In this document: piece by piece, positions 14,810 through 22,322 of the stretch
How positions within the stretch are numbered: the stretch's first letter is position 1
Layout of the letters: every line of letters starts with the position of its first letter
Assembly: GCA_051155755.1 (NCBI GenBank)
Contig: DAXETY010000097.1
Location: 1 to 23,457 of the forward strand
DNA length: 23,457 nt
Direction of reading: 5' to 3'
Source of the DNA: DAXETY01 sp051155755
Lineage (GTDB): Bacteria > Desulfobacterota > Desulfobacteria > Desulfobacterales > SG8-13
Notes under the pieces: generated by a model
Databases searched by the model: none
Seen by the model: the letters and a program-made list of their open reading frames with translations, nothing else
Told to the model about the DNA's origin: nothing
Program-made: the position numbers and the translations under genes

Positions 14810-14845
14810 GGGTCTTCCTTATTTTATGGCCCAGTTCCTTCGTCT

Positions 14846-15661
14846 TCACTTCCGGGTAGCAACACGTATCTTGTCCACCGCCAAGGAAACCAGAAAAGCG
14901 ATGCCGGAAACCATGATAATCGAAGCGCCTGATGTAAGATTGTACCGGTAGGAAAACCACAGGCCGGTGACGGTAAACACGGCCCCGAGCAAACTTGAGG
15001 CCACCATCATTTGAACCATGGAGTTGGCGTATTTTTCGACAATAAACGGCGGGATCGTCAAAAGGGCAATGACCAGAATGAGACCGACAACCTGAATAAC
15101 CAGAACAATGGCGACGGCCAGCATGCCGATCAGGCCGAAATAGAGCTTTTTGACCGGAACGCCCCTGATTCGGGCGAATTCTTCATCATAGGACATGGCC
15201 AGCAGGTCCTGGTAAAAATAAACAACCAGGGCCGTTATCACCAATCCGACAACGATCATGATGAAAAGATCCGACCTCGGAACGGTGAGGATGCTGCCGA
15301 AAAGATAGCTCATCAGGTCCACGTTGTAGCCGGGCGTCAAGTCGATCAAAATGATGCCGAAGGCCATTCCGAGCGCCCATATGACCCCGATGATCGTATC
15401 GGCGCGGTGTTTGACAGCATGGCTGATGGCCGCCATCACCATGGCCGCGAACAGAGAAAAACCGATGGTGCCCGGCAAGTAGGGCCAGTTGAAATAAAAC
15501 GCCAGCCCGATACCGCCGTAGGCGGCATGGGCGATGCCGCCGGAAAGAAAGACGATGCGGTTGACCACCACAAAGGTGCCCATGATGCCGCAAATAATGC
15601 TGGCCAGCAGGCCGGCGGCCAGAGCGTTGCGCATGAAATCAAATTGCAAGGCTTCGATCAT
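14846..15661 (-). CDS. znuB: Zinc ABC transporter permease ZnuB
   Basis: This 271-residue inner-membrane protein is of the ABC-3 permease family, with about eight hydrophobic helices. Landmarks are GTFVVVNRIVFLSGGIAHAA near the N-terminus, a central YDEEFARIRGVPVKKLYFGL cytoplasmic loop, and VVGLILVIALLTIPP. It forms the channel for zinc (or manganese) with ZnuC and ZnuA. The start overlaps the end of znuC by four bases. Length and order match znuACB operons. Confidence 0.93.
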   Translation of the reverse strand: MIEALQFDFMRNALAAGLLASIICGIMGTFVVVNRIVFLSGGIAHAAYGGIGLAFYFNWPYLPGTIGFSLFAAMVMAAISHAVKHRADTIIGVIWALGMAFGIILIDLTPGYNVDLMSYLFGSILTVPRSDLFIMIVVGLVITALVVYFYQDLLAMSYDEEFARIRGVPVKKLYFGLIGMLAVAIVLVIQVVGLILVIALLTIPPFIVEKYANSMVQMMVASSLLGAVFTVTGLWFSYRYNLTSGASIIMVSGIAFLVSLAVDKIRVATRK

Positions 15662-16437
15662 CGGGATTGCTTCTTGTGGTCCGATAGCACCCGGTGGGGC
15701 AGGCCGTGGGCCACCAATTCCACGGGACAGACCTCCTCGACGGTGCAGGGATACATGGTTTCCAGCATGTCGCCGGTAATTTCGGCCTGGTCATGGTAAT
15801 GCAGCTTTTGGTTGACGCAGGCCACCGATTTCACATAGCGGGATACCACCAGCAGGTCGTGGCTGACCACTAAAACCGTAATGTCCTGGTTGAGCTCTCT
15901 GAGAAGCCGGTAAAAATCCGCCTGACCCTTTGTGTCGATGCTGGCGGTGGGTTCGTCCAGCAAAAGCAGCTTGGGCTGGGTCACCAGCGCCCGGGCGATG
16001 AACACCCGCTGGCGCTGACCGCCGGATAGCATGCCGATTTTCTTGTCGGCGCGGGTTTCCATTTCCATTCGTTCAAGGGCCGCCAGGGCATCGCGGCGGT
16101 TGGCTGCAGATCGACGCGACAAGCGCTGTTTGGGATCAAGCTTTCCCATCAACACCACGTCGATGGCCGTGATCGGAAAGCTGCGGTTCGTGTGAACATC
16201 CTGCGGCACGTAGCCGATGCACGACGACGCCTCTTGGGGTGATTTGCCATCGACTCGAACCGTCCCCTTCACCGGCGTCAAAAGGCCCAAAACCAGTTTC
16301 AGCAGGGTGGTCTTGCCCCCGCCGTTGGGACCGATAACCGCCACAAAGTCTTTTTGCCGGACGGTAAGATTCACGTCCTTTAGCACGGTTTCCCCGTTAT
16401 AGGCAAAATCAAGATCTTTGATTTCGATGATCGCCAT
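15658..16437 (-). CDS. znuC: Zinc ABC transporter ATP-binding protein ZnuC
   Basis: This 259-residue ATPase shows Walker A GPNGGGKTT (36-44), Q-loop YVPQD (76-80), signature LSGGQRQR (137-144), Walker B LLLLDEP (157-163) and switch SHD (192-194). The C-terminal tail has CTVEEVCPVEL and several histidines, as often seen in metal-transporter ATPases. It lies between znuA (15-base gap) and znuB (four-base overlap) and would drive periplasmic zinc into the cell. Confidence 0.93.
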   Translation of the reverse strand: MAIIEIKDLDFAYNGETVLKDVNLTVRQKDFVAVIGPNGGGKTTLLKLVLGLLTPVKGTVRVDGKSPQEASSCIGYVPQDVHTNRSFPITAIDVVLMGKLDPKQRLSRRSAANRRDALAALERMEMETRADKKIGMLSGGQRQRVFIARALVTQPKLLLLDEPTASIDTKGQADFYRLLRELNQDITVLVVSHDLLVVSRYVKSVACVNQKLHYHDQAEITGDMLETMYPCTVEEVCPVELVAHGLPHRVLSDHKKQSR

Positions 16438-16452
16438 CGGGCGTCTATCCTT

Positions 16453-17424
16453 TCATTTCAATGCCGCCTGGAACTTGTCCGCGACCTGATGCAGATTGGC
16501 CATCCAATCTTCGGCCAGCGGGTCGGCGAAGACCACCTGGCCGCCGATTTCCCGGGCCACGACTTCAGCGCTTTTGGTTGAAAACTGGGGCTGGACGAAA
16601 ATGACCTTGATCCCGTTTTCCCTGGCATGCTGGATCAGCTCTTGCAACTGGGCCGGTTTGGGGTCCTTGCCTTCGATCTCGATGGGCAGCTGTTTCAGCC
16701 CGTAGGCATGTGCAAAATATCCCCAGGCCGGGTGGAACACCATGAATTGCAGACCTTTTTTCCCTGCGAATATCTTTTTCAAATCGGCGTCCAGTTGGGC
16801 GATCTGCGCTGCAAATTCCTGGAAGTTGGCTTCATAAATACTCCGATGGGCCGGGTCGGCCTCCTGCAGGGCGGCCAGGATGGTGCGGGCCTGGATTTTC
16901 ACCAGCGGCGGCGACAGCCAGATGTGCGGGTCAAGGCCGGCATGGTCGTGGTGGTCTTCACCATGGGCCGCCTCGCCGTGGTGCTCACCTTCTTTATGAT
17001 CATGATCGGCATCGTGGTGTTCGCCTGCATGATGCTCTTCTGCCTTGTCGTCATGATGGTGGTGGTGGTGAGCCGCCATCGCGAGCTTTTGGATGCCGTG
17101 GTCGGTGTGGACCACCCGCATGTCGGGATTGGCCGCGGCGATTTTATCCAGCCAGGCGTTTTCGAACGGGACACCGATGGCGAAATAAATCTTGGCCGTT
17201 GAAAGATCGGCCATCTGTTGGGGCTTGGGCTCGTAGTTGTGGGGGCCCCCGCCGGGCTGGACCATGGCCTGTACCGCCACCAACTCTTTGCCAATTTGTT
17301 GCACGAAGTATTTTTGCGGTATGATGCTGACAAATACGGGGAGCTTTTCAGCTGCCGCCACATCGCCCATGAACAGCAAAAATATTCCTGTCAAAACTGG
17401 TATTAGCCTTTTCACCGGATCCAT
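16453..17424 (-). CDS. znuA: Periplasmic zinc-binding protein ZnuA with a long His-rich loop
   Basis: This 323-residue cluster A-I binding protein has a signal peptide (1-25, ending DVAAA). Expected zinc ligands are visible: His62 in GGGPHNYEP, His167 in DPHIWLSP, His231 in FHPAWGYF and an acidic ligand at Asp301 in FADPLAEDW. Residues 119-161 form a His/Asp/Glu-rich loop starting with six consecutive histidines, typical of zinc rather than manganese binders. I chose the ATG at 17424 because GGAGGG lies upstream; the longer frame would add 19 residues before the signal peptide. It is first in znuA-znuC-znuB-zur and the 54-residue gene. The divergent promoter region carries Zur-like palindromes. 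Confidence 0.94.
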   Translation of the reverse strand: MDPVKRLIPVLTGIFLLFMGDVAAAEKLPVFVSIIPQKYFVQQIGKELVAVQAMVQPGGGPHNYEPKPQQMADLSTAKIYFAIGVPFENAWLDKIAAANPDMRVVHTDHGIQKLAMAAHHHHHHDDKAEEHHAGEHHDADHDHKEGEHHGEAAHGEDHHDHAGLDPHIWLSPPLVKIQARTILAALQEADPAHRSIYEANFQEFAAQIAQLDADLKKIFAGKKGLQFMVFHPAWGYFAHAYGLKQLPIEIEGKDPKPAQLQELIQHARENGIKVIFVQPQFSTKSAEVVAREIGGQVVFADPLAEDWMANLHQVADKFQAALK

Positions 17425-17498
17425 TTCAGTCTCCCTCCGTTTCGAAAGGTGGTTACGACGGCTGATCAAAATGCAACTCATTTTATGTTTTCGATGAA

Positions 17499-17515
17499 AA
17501 TATAAAATTTATATT
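17499..17515. promoter_or_regulatory. AT-rich 8-1-8 palindrome in the znuA upstream region
   Basis: AATATAAA and TTTATATT flank a single A, a perfect palindrome about 75 bases before the znuA start in a strongly AT-rich patch (17487-17540). The patch probably contains the znuA promoter. The 17-base symmetry resembles Fur-family sites in form, though not in sequence to the TGCAA palindromes. Confidence 0.4.
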
Positions 17516-17572
17516 ATATTGATTTAATGTATAAAAATTAGTTTTTGATTTCTCAAACCCGTCATTTTACGG

Positions 17573-17608
17573 TGCAATCATATTGCATCAATTCAAACAA
17601 TGCAATAT
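17573..17608. promoter_or_regulatory. Putative Zur operator between znuA and the plus-strand zinc operon
   Basis: TGCAAT (17573-17578) and ATTGCA (17582-17587) make a perfect 6-3-6 palindrome, with another TGCAATAT half-site at 17601-17608. It lies 47 bases before the hydantoinase-like gene start and about 150 bases before znuA. Its TGCAA core is shared with the palindrome at the receptor promoter (11852-11869), which supports one regulator binding both. Confidence 0.6.
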
Positions 17609-17633
17609 CGTTTCTCAAAATTGAGGTGGAAAA

Positions 17634-19328
17634 ATGAAAACCAAGTCCAGCGATCCGGTGTACGGTATCGGTATCGACACCGGCGGCACCTATACAGACG
17701 CGGTCCTATTTGACCTGCGAGATCATCAGGTCATCCGGGTCAGCAAGCGGCCGACCATTCATCACCGCCTTGAACGGAGCATTGTTCAGGCCCTTGATGA
17801 TATTTTGCCTGCGGGTAACGCCAAAGCCGTTCGGAAGATTGCCTTTTCCACCACATTGGCCACCAATGCCATTGCCGAGGGCCGCACGAGCAGGGTCGGC
17901 CTGATCGTCATCGGTCAGGTTAAACCTTTTGAGGCGCCGGTGGTCTCGGTCCGGTATGTGGAGGGCGGCCATGATCACCTTGGCAAAGAGGTCACACCGC
18001 TGAATGTGGAGCAGATTATTGATGCGGTATACGGCTTCAAGGGGCATGTGGACGCGTATGCCATAGCGGCCTCCTTTAGCATCGAAAACCACACGCATGA
18101 GCAAGTAGCGGCCAAGGCCATCGAATTGGTGGATCGAAAACCGGTAGTCTGTTCCAGTGATGTCAGTCTCAAATCGGGCATCCAAGAACGGGCGGCCACC
18201 GCAGTCCTCCACGCCGGCTTGATGCCTGTCATCCAGGGGTTTGTCACACAGGTGAACCAGCTAAAGAAGGAGCGCTTCCTGAATGCTGACATGCGGATGA
18301 TTCGCGGCGACGCCACGGCGACCGATCTTAAGGAGGCGGCCGAGCGCGCGGCCGGCACCGTGGCCAGCGGCCCGGCGGCAACGGCCTATTTCGGGGCCAA
18401 ATCCACTGCGGCCAAGCTGGCCATGGTCGTTGACATCGGTGGCACGACCACCGATATCACGTTCATCAAGAATGGAAAACCGGTGATTTCCACTGAAGGC
18501 AGCCTGATCGACCGCTGGCAGACGCACATCGATGCCGTCGATATGCACACGGTCGGCATCGGTGGCGACAGCCATGTGCAATTGAACCGTTCGGGACAGC
18601 TGAGCGTCGGCCCACTGCGGGTGCAGCCTCTGGCGATGGCCCAAGGCCTTCCCGATCCGTCAAGTTGGATCGGAGCGGATCATCGCAGCCGATGGATCGT
18701 CAACGTCAGTTCCAATGAACAGGACCCGTCTGTCTGTATGGATCCCGTCATCAAACACCTTCGGCGAGAGAAAGGGGCAACCCCGGCTGAATTAATCGCC
18801 CGATTGGGCATGTCCGATTTCGGTTTGGACCGCCGGTTGGCGGATCTGGCCTTCAGAAATCAAATCTCCGCAGTGGGCTTTACGCCGACCGATGCACTGC
18901 ATGTGCTCGGCAATTCTCAATTGGGGGACGCGGTTGCATCCATCGCAGGAGCCCGCATACTGGCGGATTTGCGGGGCGAGACGATAAAGACCTTCTGCGA
19001 AACGGTACTTGAAGCGACGCAGAAGAAAATCGCCAAAGCCATTTTAGGATACGCTTTTTTTAAGCAGACCGGCAAGTCGATGGAGGCATTTTCAACCTTA
19101 GACCGGGGCGTTCCACTTCTTACCAGCAGTTTCAAGCTCGAAGTCCCCATCATTGGCATCGGCGCAGCCGCCCGTCATTTGCTGCCAGAGGTGGCAAACA
19201 AGCTTCATACCCGGGCGATTTTCCCGCCACACTTCGAGGTCGGCAACGCTCTGGGCGCCATTATGATCGCACGCAACGGTGGAAGGAAAAATGAAAACAC
19301 TGACTCCCAGACAGTACCATTCCGATAG
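17634..19328 (+). CDS. Hydantoinase/oxoprolinase (HyuA-like) family ATPase domain protein
   Basis: This 564-residue protein has the ASKHA-type nucleotide-binding motifs of the HyuA family: GIDTGGTYTDAV at 13-24, FSTTLATNAIAEG near 71-83 (the family STTLATNA element), ASGPAA at 244-249 and VVDIGGTTTDITF at 265-277. Members use ATP to open or carboxylate cyclic amides or ketones, usually with a HyuB-type partner. No HyuB gene is visible here, so the substrate is unknown. It has GAGGTGG upstream of the ATG and is the first gene of the plus-strand series, immediately after the putative Zur site. Its tail overlaps the next gene by 38 bases. A zinc-starvation role is inference from position. Confidence 0.88.
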   Translation: MKTKSSDPVYGIGIDTGGTYTDAVLFDLRDHQVIRVSKRPTIHHRLERSIVQALDDILPAGNAKAVRKIAFSTTLATNAIAEGRTSRVGLIVIGQVKPFEAPVVSVRYVEGGHDHLGKEVTPLNVEQIIDAVYGFKGHVDAYAIAASFSIENHTHEQVAAKAIELVDRKPVVCSSDVSLKSGIQERAATAVLHAGLMPVIQGFVTQVNQLKKERFLNADMRMIRGDATATDLKEAAERAAGTVASGPAATAYFGAKSTAAKLAMVVDIGGTTTDITFIKNGKPVISTEGSLIDRWQTHIDAVDMHTVGIGGDSHVQLNRSGQLSVGPLRVQPLAMAQGLPDPSSWIGADHRSRWIVNVSSNEQDPSVCMDPVIKHLRREKGATPAELIARLGMSDFGLDRRLADLAFRNQISAVGFTPTDALHVLGNSQLGDAVASIAGARILADLRGETIKTFCETVLEATQKKIAKAILGYAFFKQTGKSMEAFSTLDRGVPLLTSSFKLEVPIIGIGAAARHLLPEVANKLHTRAIFPPHFEVGNALGAIMIARNGGRKNENTDSQTVPFR

Positions 19329-19746
19329 TTGTTTTGAAGCCACATTGGAAGTGGCCAGTGAAACGATGGATGCCGTTGTCATTCACGGTTGGCTTCGTAA
19401 CCGTGACAGCTGGATCCTGCATGCCTGGTGTGAAGTCGATGAACGGGTCATCGACCTTACCGAAACCCGAAAGCCCATCGACAAATCCGCCTACTATCGG
19501 ATCATGGGCGTCACGCCCGAAAGATCCATACGTTATGATCGACAGGCGTTTTTTGCCCTGGCGGCGGAGCATGGGCACTTCGGGCCGTTCGACCGGAACT
19601 TTTTCTTCTCGGAAGCAGCCTCCGCGGATCCGTTGCAGCACATGGCCCGGCAGGGGGCCGCCACGGGCGCCCGCCCCCGCAATACCGCGGCCGGGGCGCC
19701 GCAGATCCAGGGTACGGAAGACCCGTTGCCGCCCTCGGGAACCTGA
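19291..19746 (+). CDS. Hypothetical protein overlapping the HyuA-like gene
   Basis: This 151-residue protein begins MKTLTPRQYHSDSCFEATLE, and its central part is ILHAWCEVDERVIDLTETRK. The His-Ala-Trp-x-Glu-Val-Asp pattern followed by V-I-D-L-T is reminiscent of transglutaminase/papain-like small proteins, but I cannot assign a family. GGAAGGAAAA precedes the ATG, and it overlaps the preceding gene by 38 bases, so it is translationally coupled. From about residue 118 the sequence turns into a low-complexity Ala/Gly/Pro/Arg tail, coinciding with a rise to about 70 percent GC. The original C-terminus may have been replaced at a junction near 19650. Confidence 0.65.
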   Translation: MKTLTPRQYHSDSCFEATLEVASETMDAVVIHGWLRNRDSWILHAWCEVDERVIDLTETRKPIDKSAYYRIMGVTPERSIRYDRQAFFALAAEHGHFGPFDRNFFFSEAASADPLQHMARQGAATGARPRNTAAGAPQIQGTEDPLPPSGT

Positions 19747-19824
19747 CGCTCGACACCGACGGCTCCCGGCCCTTCCGAAAACCCCTTCGGAGGACGAAAC
19801 CGCCCCTTGGAAGGAAGGCACACC

Positions 19825-20427
19825 ATGGGCAAAAACGGAAACCGCACCGTCGTCAAGCTGAAGAGCATCGAAAGCGCTTACGTGTACCCGACCACCAAGA
19901 ACAAGCGCACCCGGCCGGGGAAACTGGAGCCTCGAAAGTACGACCCCATTCTCCGCAGGCACGCCCTGTTTCGGGAAATCAAGAAGGAGAGCGCCATGGA
20001 ACTGCAAATGGACCCGGAATCGGATGACGGCTACCGGCCCTCGGAGGCGGAGCCTTACATGAACCCACGCCAACTGGCCTACTTCCGCCGAAAGCTCACG
20101 GCCTGGAGGGACGACTTGACGGCCGCATCTGAAGAAACCCTTTCGAAGCTGCGCGAGGGCGGAAAGGGCTGCCCCGACCCAATGGACCGGGCGTCCCAGG
20201 AGACGGACACCATCTTTGAACTCCGCACCCGGGATCGCTACCGAAAGCTCCTCCACAAGATCGCGGCCGCCCTGGCGCGGATCGACGACGGCACCTACGG
20301 GTACTGCGAGGAGACCGGCGAGCCCATCGGCATCAAGCGGCTGGAGGCGAGGCCCGTGACCACCCTCTGCATCGAGGCCATGGAACGGCACGAAAGAGCG
20401 GAGAGACAGGCCCGCAGCCAACGCTGA
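19825..20427 (+). CDS. Ribosomal protein L33 (zinc-free type) fused to a DksA-family protein
   Basis: Residues 1-53 of this 200-residue product are a complete L33 (KNGNRTVVKLKSIESAYVYP, then RKYDPILRRHALFREIK) without the Cys-x2-Cys pairs. From residue 58 it continues in frame into a full DksA-type protein (MELQMDPESDDGYRPSEAEP, coiled-coil tip DPMDRA, then GTYGYCEETGEPIGIKRLEA). The zinc finger is degenerate, C-x2-T-x17-C-x2-A, as in zinc-independent DksA2 proteins. DksA binds the RNA polymerase secondary channel in the stringent response. AAGGAGAGCGCC and ATG at 19996 give the DksA part its own start signals, so separate or dual products are possible. The ATG at 19825 is preferred over an upstream TTG because AAGGAAGG precedes it. 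GC content is clearly higher than in neighbours. Confidence 0.85.
   Translation: MGKNGNRTVVKLKSIESAYVYPTTKNKRTRPGKLEPRKYDPILRRHALFREIKKESAMELQMDPESDDGYRPSEAEPYMNPRQLAYFRRKLTAWRDDLTAASEETLSKLREGGKGCPDPMDRASQETDTIFELRTRDRYRKLLHKIAAALARIDDGTYGYCEETGEPIGIKRLEARPVTTLCIEAMERHERAERQARSQR
19984..19998 (+). promoter_or_regulatory. dksA: Internal ribosome binding site and start for the DksA part
   Basis: AAGGAG lies seven bases before an in-frame ATG (19996), exactly where the L33 gene would be expected to stop. If used, it yields a free 143-residue DksA-like protein (19996-20427). The codon AAG in the middle could derive from TAG by one change, which would have created the fusion. Confidence 0.6.
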
Positions 20428-20430
20428 ACC

Positions 20431-20583
20431 GAAGATGCCGGCGGGGGCGATGCCGTCGTCTTTGAAGGGGCAACCCGGCAGTTCGAAGGCTCGGTTGCAG
20501 GCCCGGCAATGCATATGGTGGTGATGGCCCTTGCCGGTCCGCTCGAACCAGGTCCCTAATGAGGGGTGGGAAACCCGCTTTAA
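20431..20583 (-). pseudogene. Remnant of a third Fur-family gene
   Basis: On the minus strand a 51-codon stop-free segment encodes LKRVSHPSLGTWFERTGKGH, HHHMHCRACNRAFELPGCPF and KDDGIAPAGIF. It aligns with residues 56 to ~107 of the intact regulator at 11373-11753 (LKRISHPFLGSLYERTGKGH...), with about two-thirds identity by eye. The DNA-binding half and the C-terminal CxxC are missing: sequence changes abruptly at both ends, into the L33-DksA stop region on one side and the ribosome binding site of the second L33 gene on the other. It is therefore a broken fragment, not a functional gene. Confidence 0.85.
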
Positions 20584-20605
20584 AAATACCGGTAGGAGAA
20601 ATGTG

Positions 20606-20767
20606 ATGGCCAAATCAGGAAACCGAATCATCATCAAATTGAAAAGCACACACAGTGCATATTGCTATACCACCACCAAAAACAAGCGCAGTACACCGGG
20701 CAAACTAGAATTTCGAAAGTATGATCCCATTGTCCGAAAGCACGTCCTGTTTCGCGAATCGAAGTAA
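20606..20767 (+). CDS. rpmG: Ribosomal protein L33, zinc-free type
   Basis: This 53-residue protein is a full-length L33 of the large ribosomal subunit (MAKSGNRIIIKLKSTHSAYC, TTTKNKRSTPGKLEFRKYD, PIVRKHVLFRESK). The paired cysteines of zinc-containing L33 are replaced (DPIVRKH in place of CPxCRKH), so it needs no zinc. Such paralogues are typically expressed under zinc limitation to free the zinc held in ribosomes. GGAG lies seven bases before the ATG. It is about 60 percent identical by eye to the L33 half of the fusion just upstream, so the locus has two zinc-free L33 copies. Confidence 0.93.
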   Translation: MAKSGNRIIIKLKSTHSAYCYTTTKNKRSTPGKLEFRKYDPIVRKHVLFRESK

Positions 20768-20858
20768 AAGGCTGACGCAAGAGCAAGTCGACTCTATTGG
20801 CGTTATTGTTGATGGCCCATATAAGCCGGCGCATTATCGCTACTAAGACAGGAAACCC

Positions 20859-22283
20859 ATGAAAACCTATGATTTGATCGCCATCGGCACCGGTTCGGCC
20901 ATGATGCTGGTGGAAGCTTACCGGCAGATGCATCCCGGTGCCAAAATCGCCGTGATCGACAAGGACCCCCCGGGCGGAATCTGTCTGACCAAAGGGTGCG
21001 TGCCCACCAAAATGCTGCTGTATCCTGCCGAGGTCGTTCGCATCATTGAAGAAGCACAAAGACTCGGCATCCGCACCGATAAAATTGTCCCGGAATTTGC
21101 AAGCATCATGAAGCGCGTGCGCAGCAGCGTCGGGGCCGAAATCCAACGGATCGAATCCGGTCTCAAAAAGGCCAGGGACATCGATTACTACAGGACACCG
21201 GCCGAATTCACGGCACCGTACACCCTGAAAATCGGTGGCAAGGGCCGAATCGAGTCCCGGCTGATCCTGTTGTGCACCGGATCCAGACCCCATGGGCCGG
21301 ATATCGAAGGGCTCGATCGCGTTGCGTACCACACCAGCGATACCATCCTTGACATCACCACCCTGCCGAAATCGGTCGCTATCATCGGCGGCGGCTACAT
21401 TGCAGCGGAATACGGCCATTTTTTTGCGGCCATGGGCGCCGAGGTCACCCTCATCGGCCGAAACCCGCAATTTCTTCCGGAAGAAGAGCCTGAAGTCAGC
21501 CGGCTGGCGGCAGCAAAGATGTCGCCCCACATGAAAATCCTCATCGATCACGAGGCCCTGCGACTGTCGGAGGATCCATCCGGGCTAAAGCAGGTGGAGG
21601 TGCTGCACCGAAGTTCCGACCGCCGTATTTCGGTGACAGTCGAACAGGTGCTGGTCGCCACCGGTCGTTCAGCCAACACCGATTTGCTGCAGCCCGCACT
21701 GTCCGGCATCGAGGTCGACGAGGCCGGCTGGATCGTCACCGATGAATACCTGGAGACCAGCCAGCCGAATATCTGGGCCTTCGGGGATGCCAACGGCAAA
21801 CACCTCTTCAAGCACGTCGCCAACCATGAAGCCCAGATCGTCTATTACAACGCCCTGGAAAAGGAACGGGTCAAGGTCAATTACCATGCCGTACCCCATG
21901 CCGTGTTCACCTGGCCGGAGATTGCCTCGGTGGGAATGAAAGAGGCCGATGCGGTTCAGCGCTTCGGCCCCGATAATGTGATGATCGGGTTTCAGCGATT
22001 TGAGCACACCACCAAAGGGGATGCGATGGGACTGAGCGGGTATTTTGCCAAGGTCGTTTTAGGCGATGGCGACAAGATCCTCGGAGCCCACGTCATCGGC
22101 CCGCAGGCATCCGTACTGATACAAGAAGTGGTGAATTTGATGTACACCCCCCAGCGGGTGATCAATCCCATCGTTGTCGGCATGCACATTCATCCGTCTT
22201 TGAGCGAAGTCATTGAGCGGGCGGTTTTAAACCTGATGCCCCAACCGCACTACCGGCAGCTCCTCGAAGGCGGCCGACTCTGA
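20859..22283 (+). CDS. Class-I pyridine nucleotide-disulfide oxidoreductase (dihydrolipoamide dehydrogenase/mycothione reductase-like)
   Basis: This 474-residue flavoprotein has the FAD-binding start YDLIAIGTGSAM (4-15), the redox-active disulfide GGICLTKGCVPTK (39-51, Cys42 and Cys47), an NAD(P)-binding GGGYIAAEYG (177-186), the second FAD motif NIWAFGDANG (304-313) and the C-terminal catalytic dyad HPSLSE (His445, Glu450). All catalytic residues of a disulfide reductase are present. The PTKMLLYPAEV context resembles mycothione reductase and related thiol reductases more than the lipoamide enzyme, but the substrate is not decided. AGGAAA precedes the ATG. It follows the zinc-free L33 by 91 bases, on the same strand as the rest of the zinc-sparing series. 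Confidence 0.9.
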   Translation: MKTYDLIAIGTGSAMMLVEAYRQMHPGAKIAVIDKDPPGGICLTKGCVPTKMLLYPAEVVRIIEEAQRLGIRTDKIVPEFASIMKRVRSSVGAEIQRIESGLKKARDIDYYRTPAEFTAPYTLKIGGKGRIESRLILLCTGSRPHGPDIEGLDRVAYHTSDTILDITTLPKSVAIIGGGYIAAEYGHFFAAMGAEVTLIGRNPQFLPEEEPEVSRLAAAKMSPHMKILIDHEALRLSEDPSGLKQVEVLHRSSDRRISVTVEQVLVATGRSANTDLLQPALSGIEVDEAGWIVTDEYLETSQPNIWAFGDANGKHLFKHVANHEAQIVYYNALEKERVKVNYHAVPHAVFTWPEIASVGMKEADAVQRFGPDNVMIGFQRFEHTTKGDAMGLSGYFAKVVLGDGDKILGAHVIGPQASVLIQEVVNLMYTPQRVINPIVVGMHIHPSLSEVIERAVLNLMPQPHYRQLLEGGRL

Positions 22284-22322
22284 CGCATCGTTCAGGACTT
22301 TAAAACTGGAGAAAACTCTGCA

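Noticed and set aside
17237..17497. Plus-strand frame opposite the znuA start
   Set aside because: It is antisense to the ZnuA signal peptide region and has no supporting motif or ribosome binding site.
19261..20649. Minus-strand 462-codon open frame covering the L33-DksA region
   Set aside because: Only the first ~70 codons contain real protein sequence, the Fur remnant. The rest is antisense to the DksA and 19291 genes.
20768..20846. Short plus-strand frame reading RLTQEQVDSIGVIVDGPYKP AHYRY before a TAA
   Set aside because: It looks like a C-terminal gene fragment, but it is only about 26 codons, has no start of its own and matches no family I recognise. It is not enough to call.
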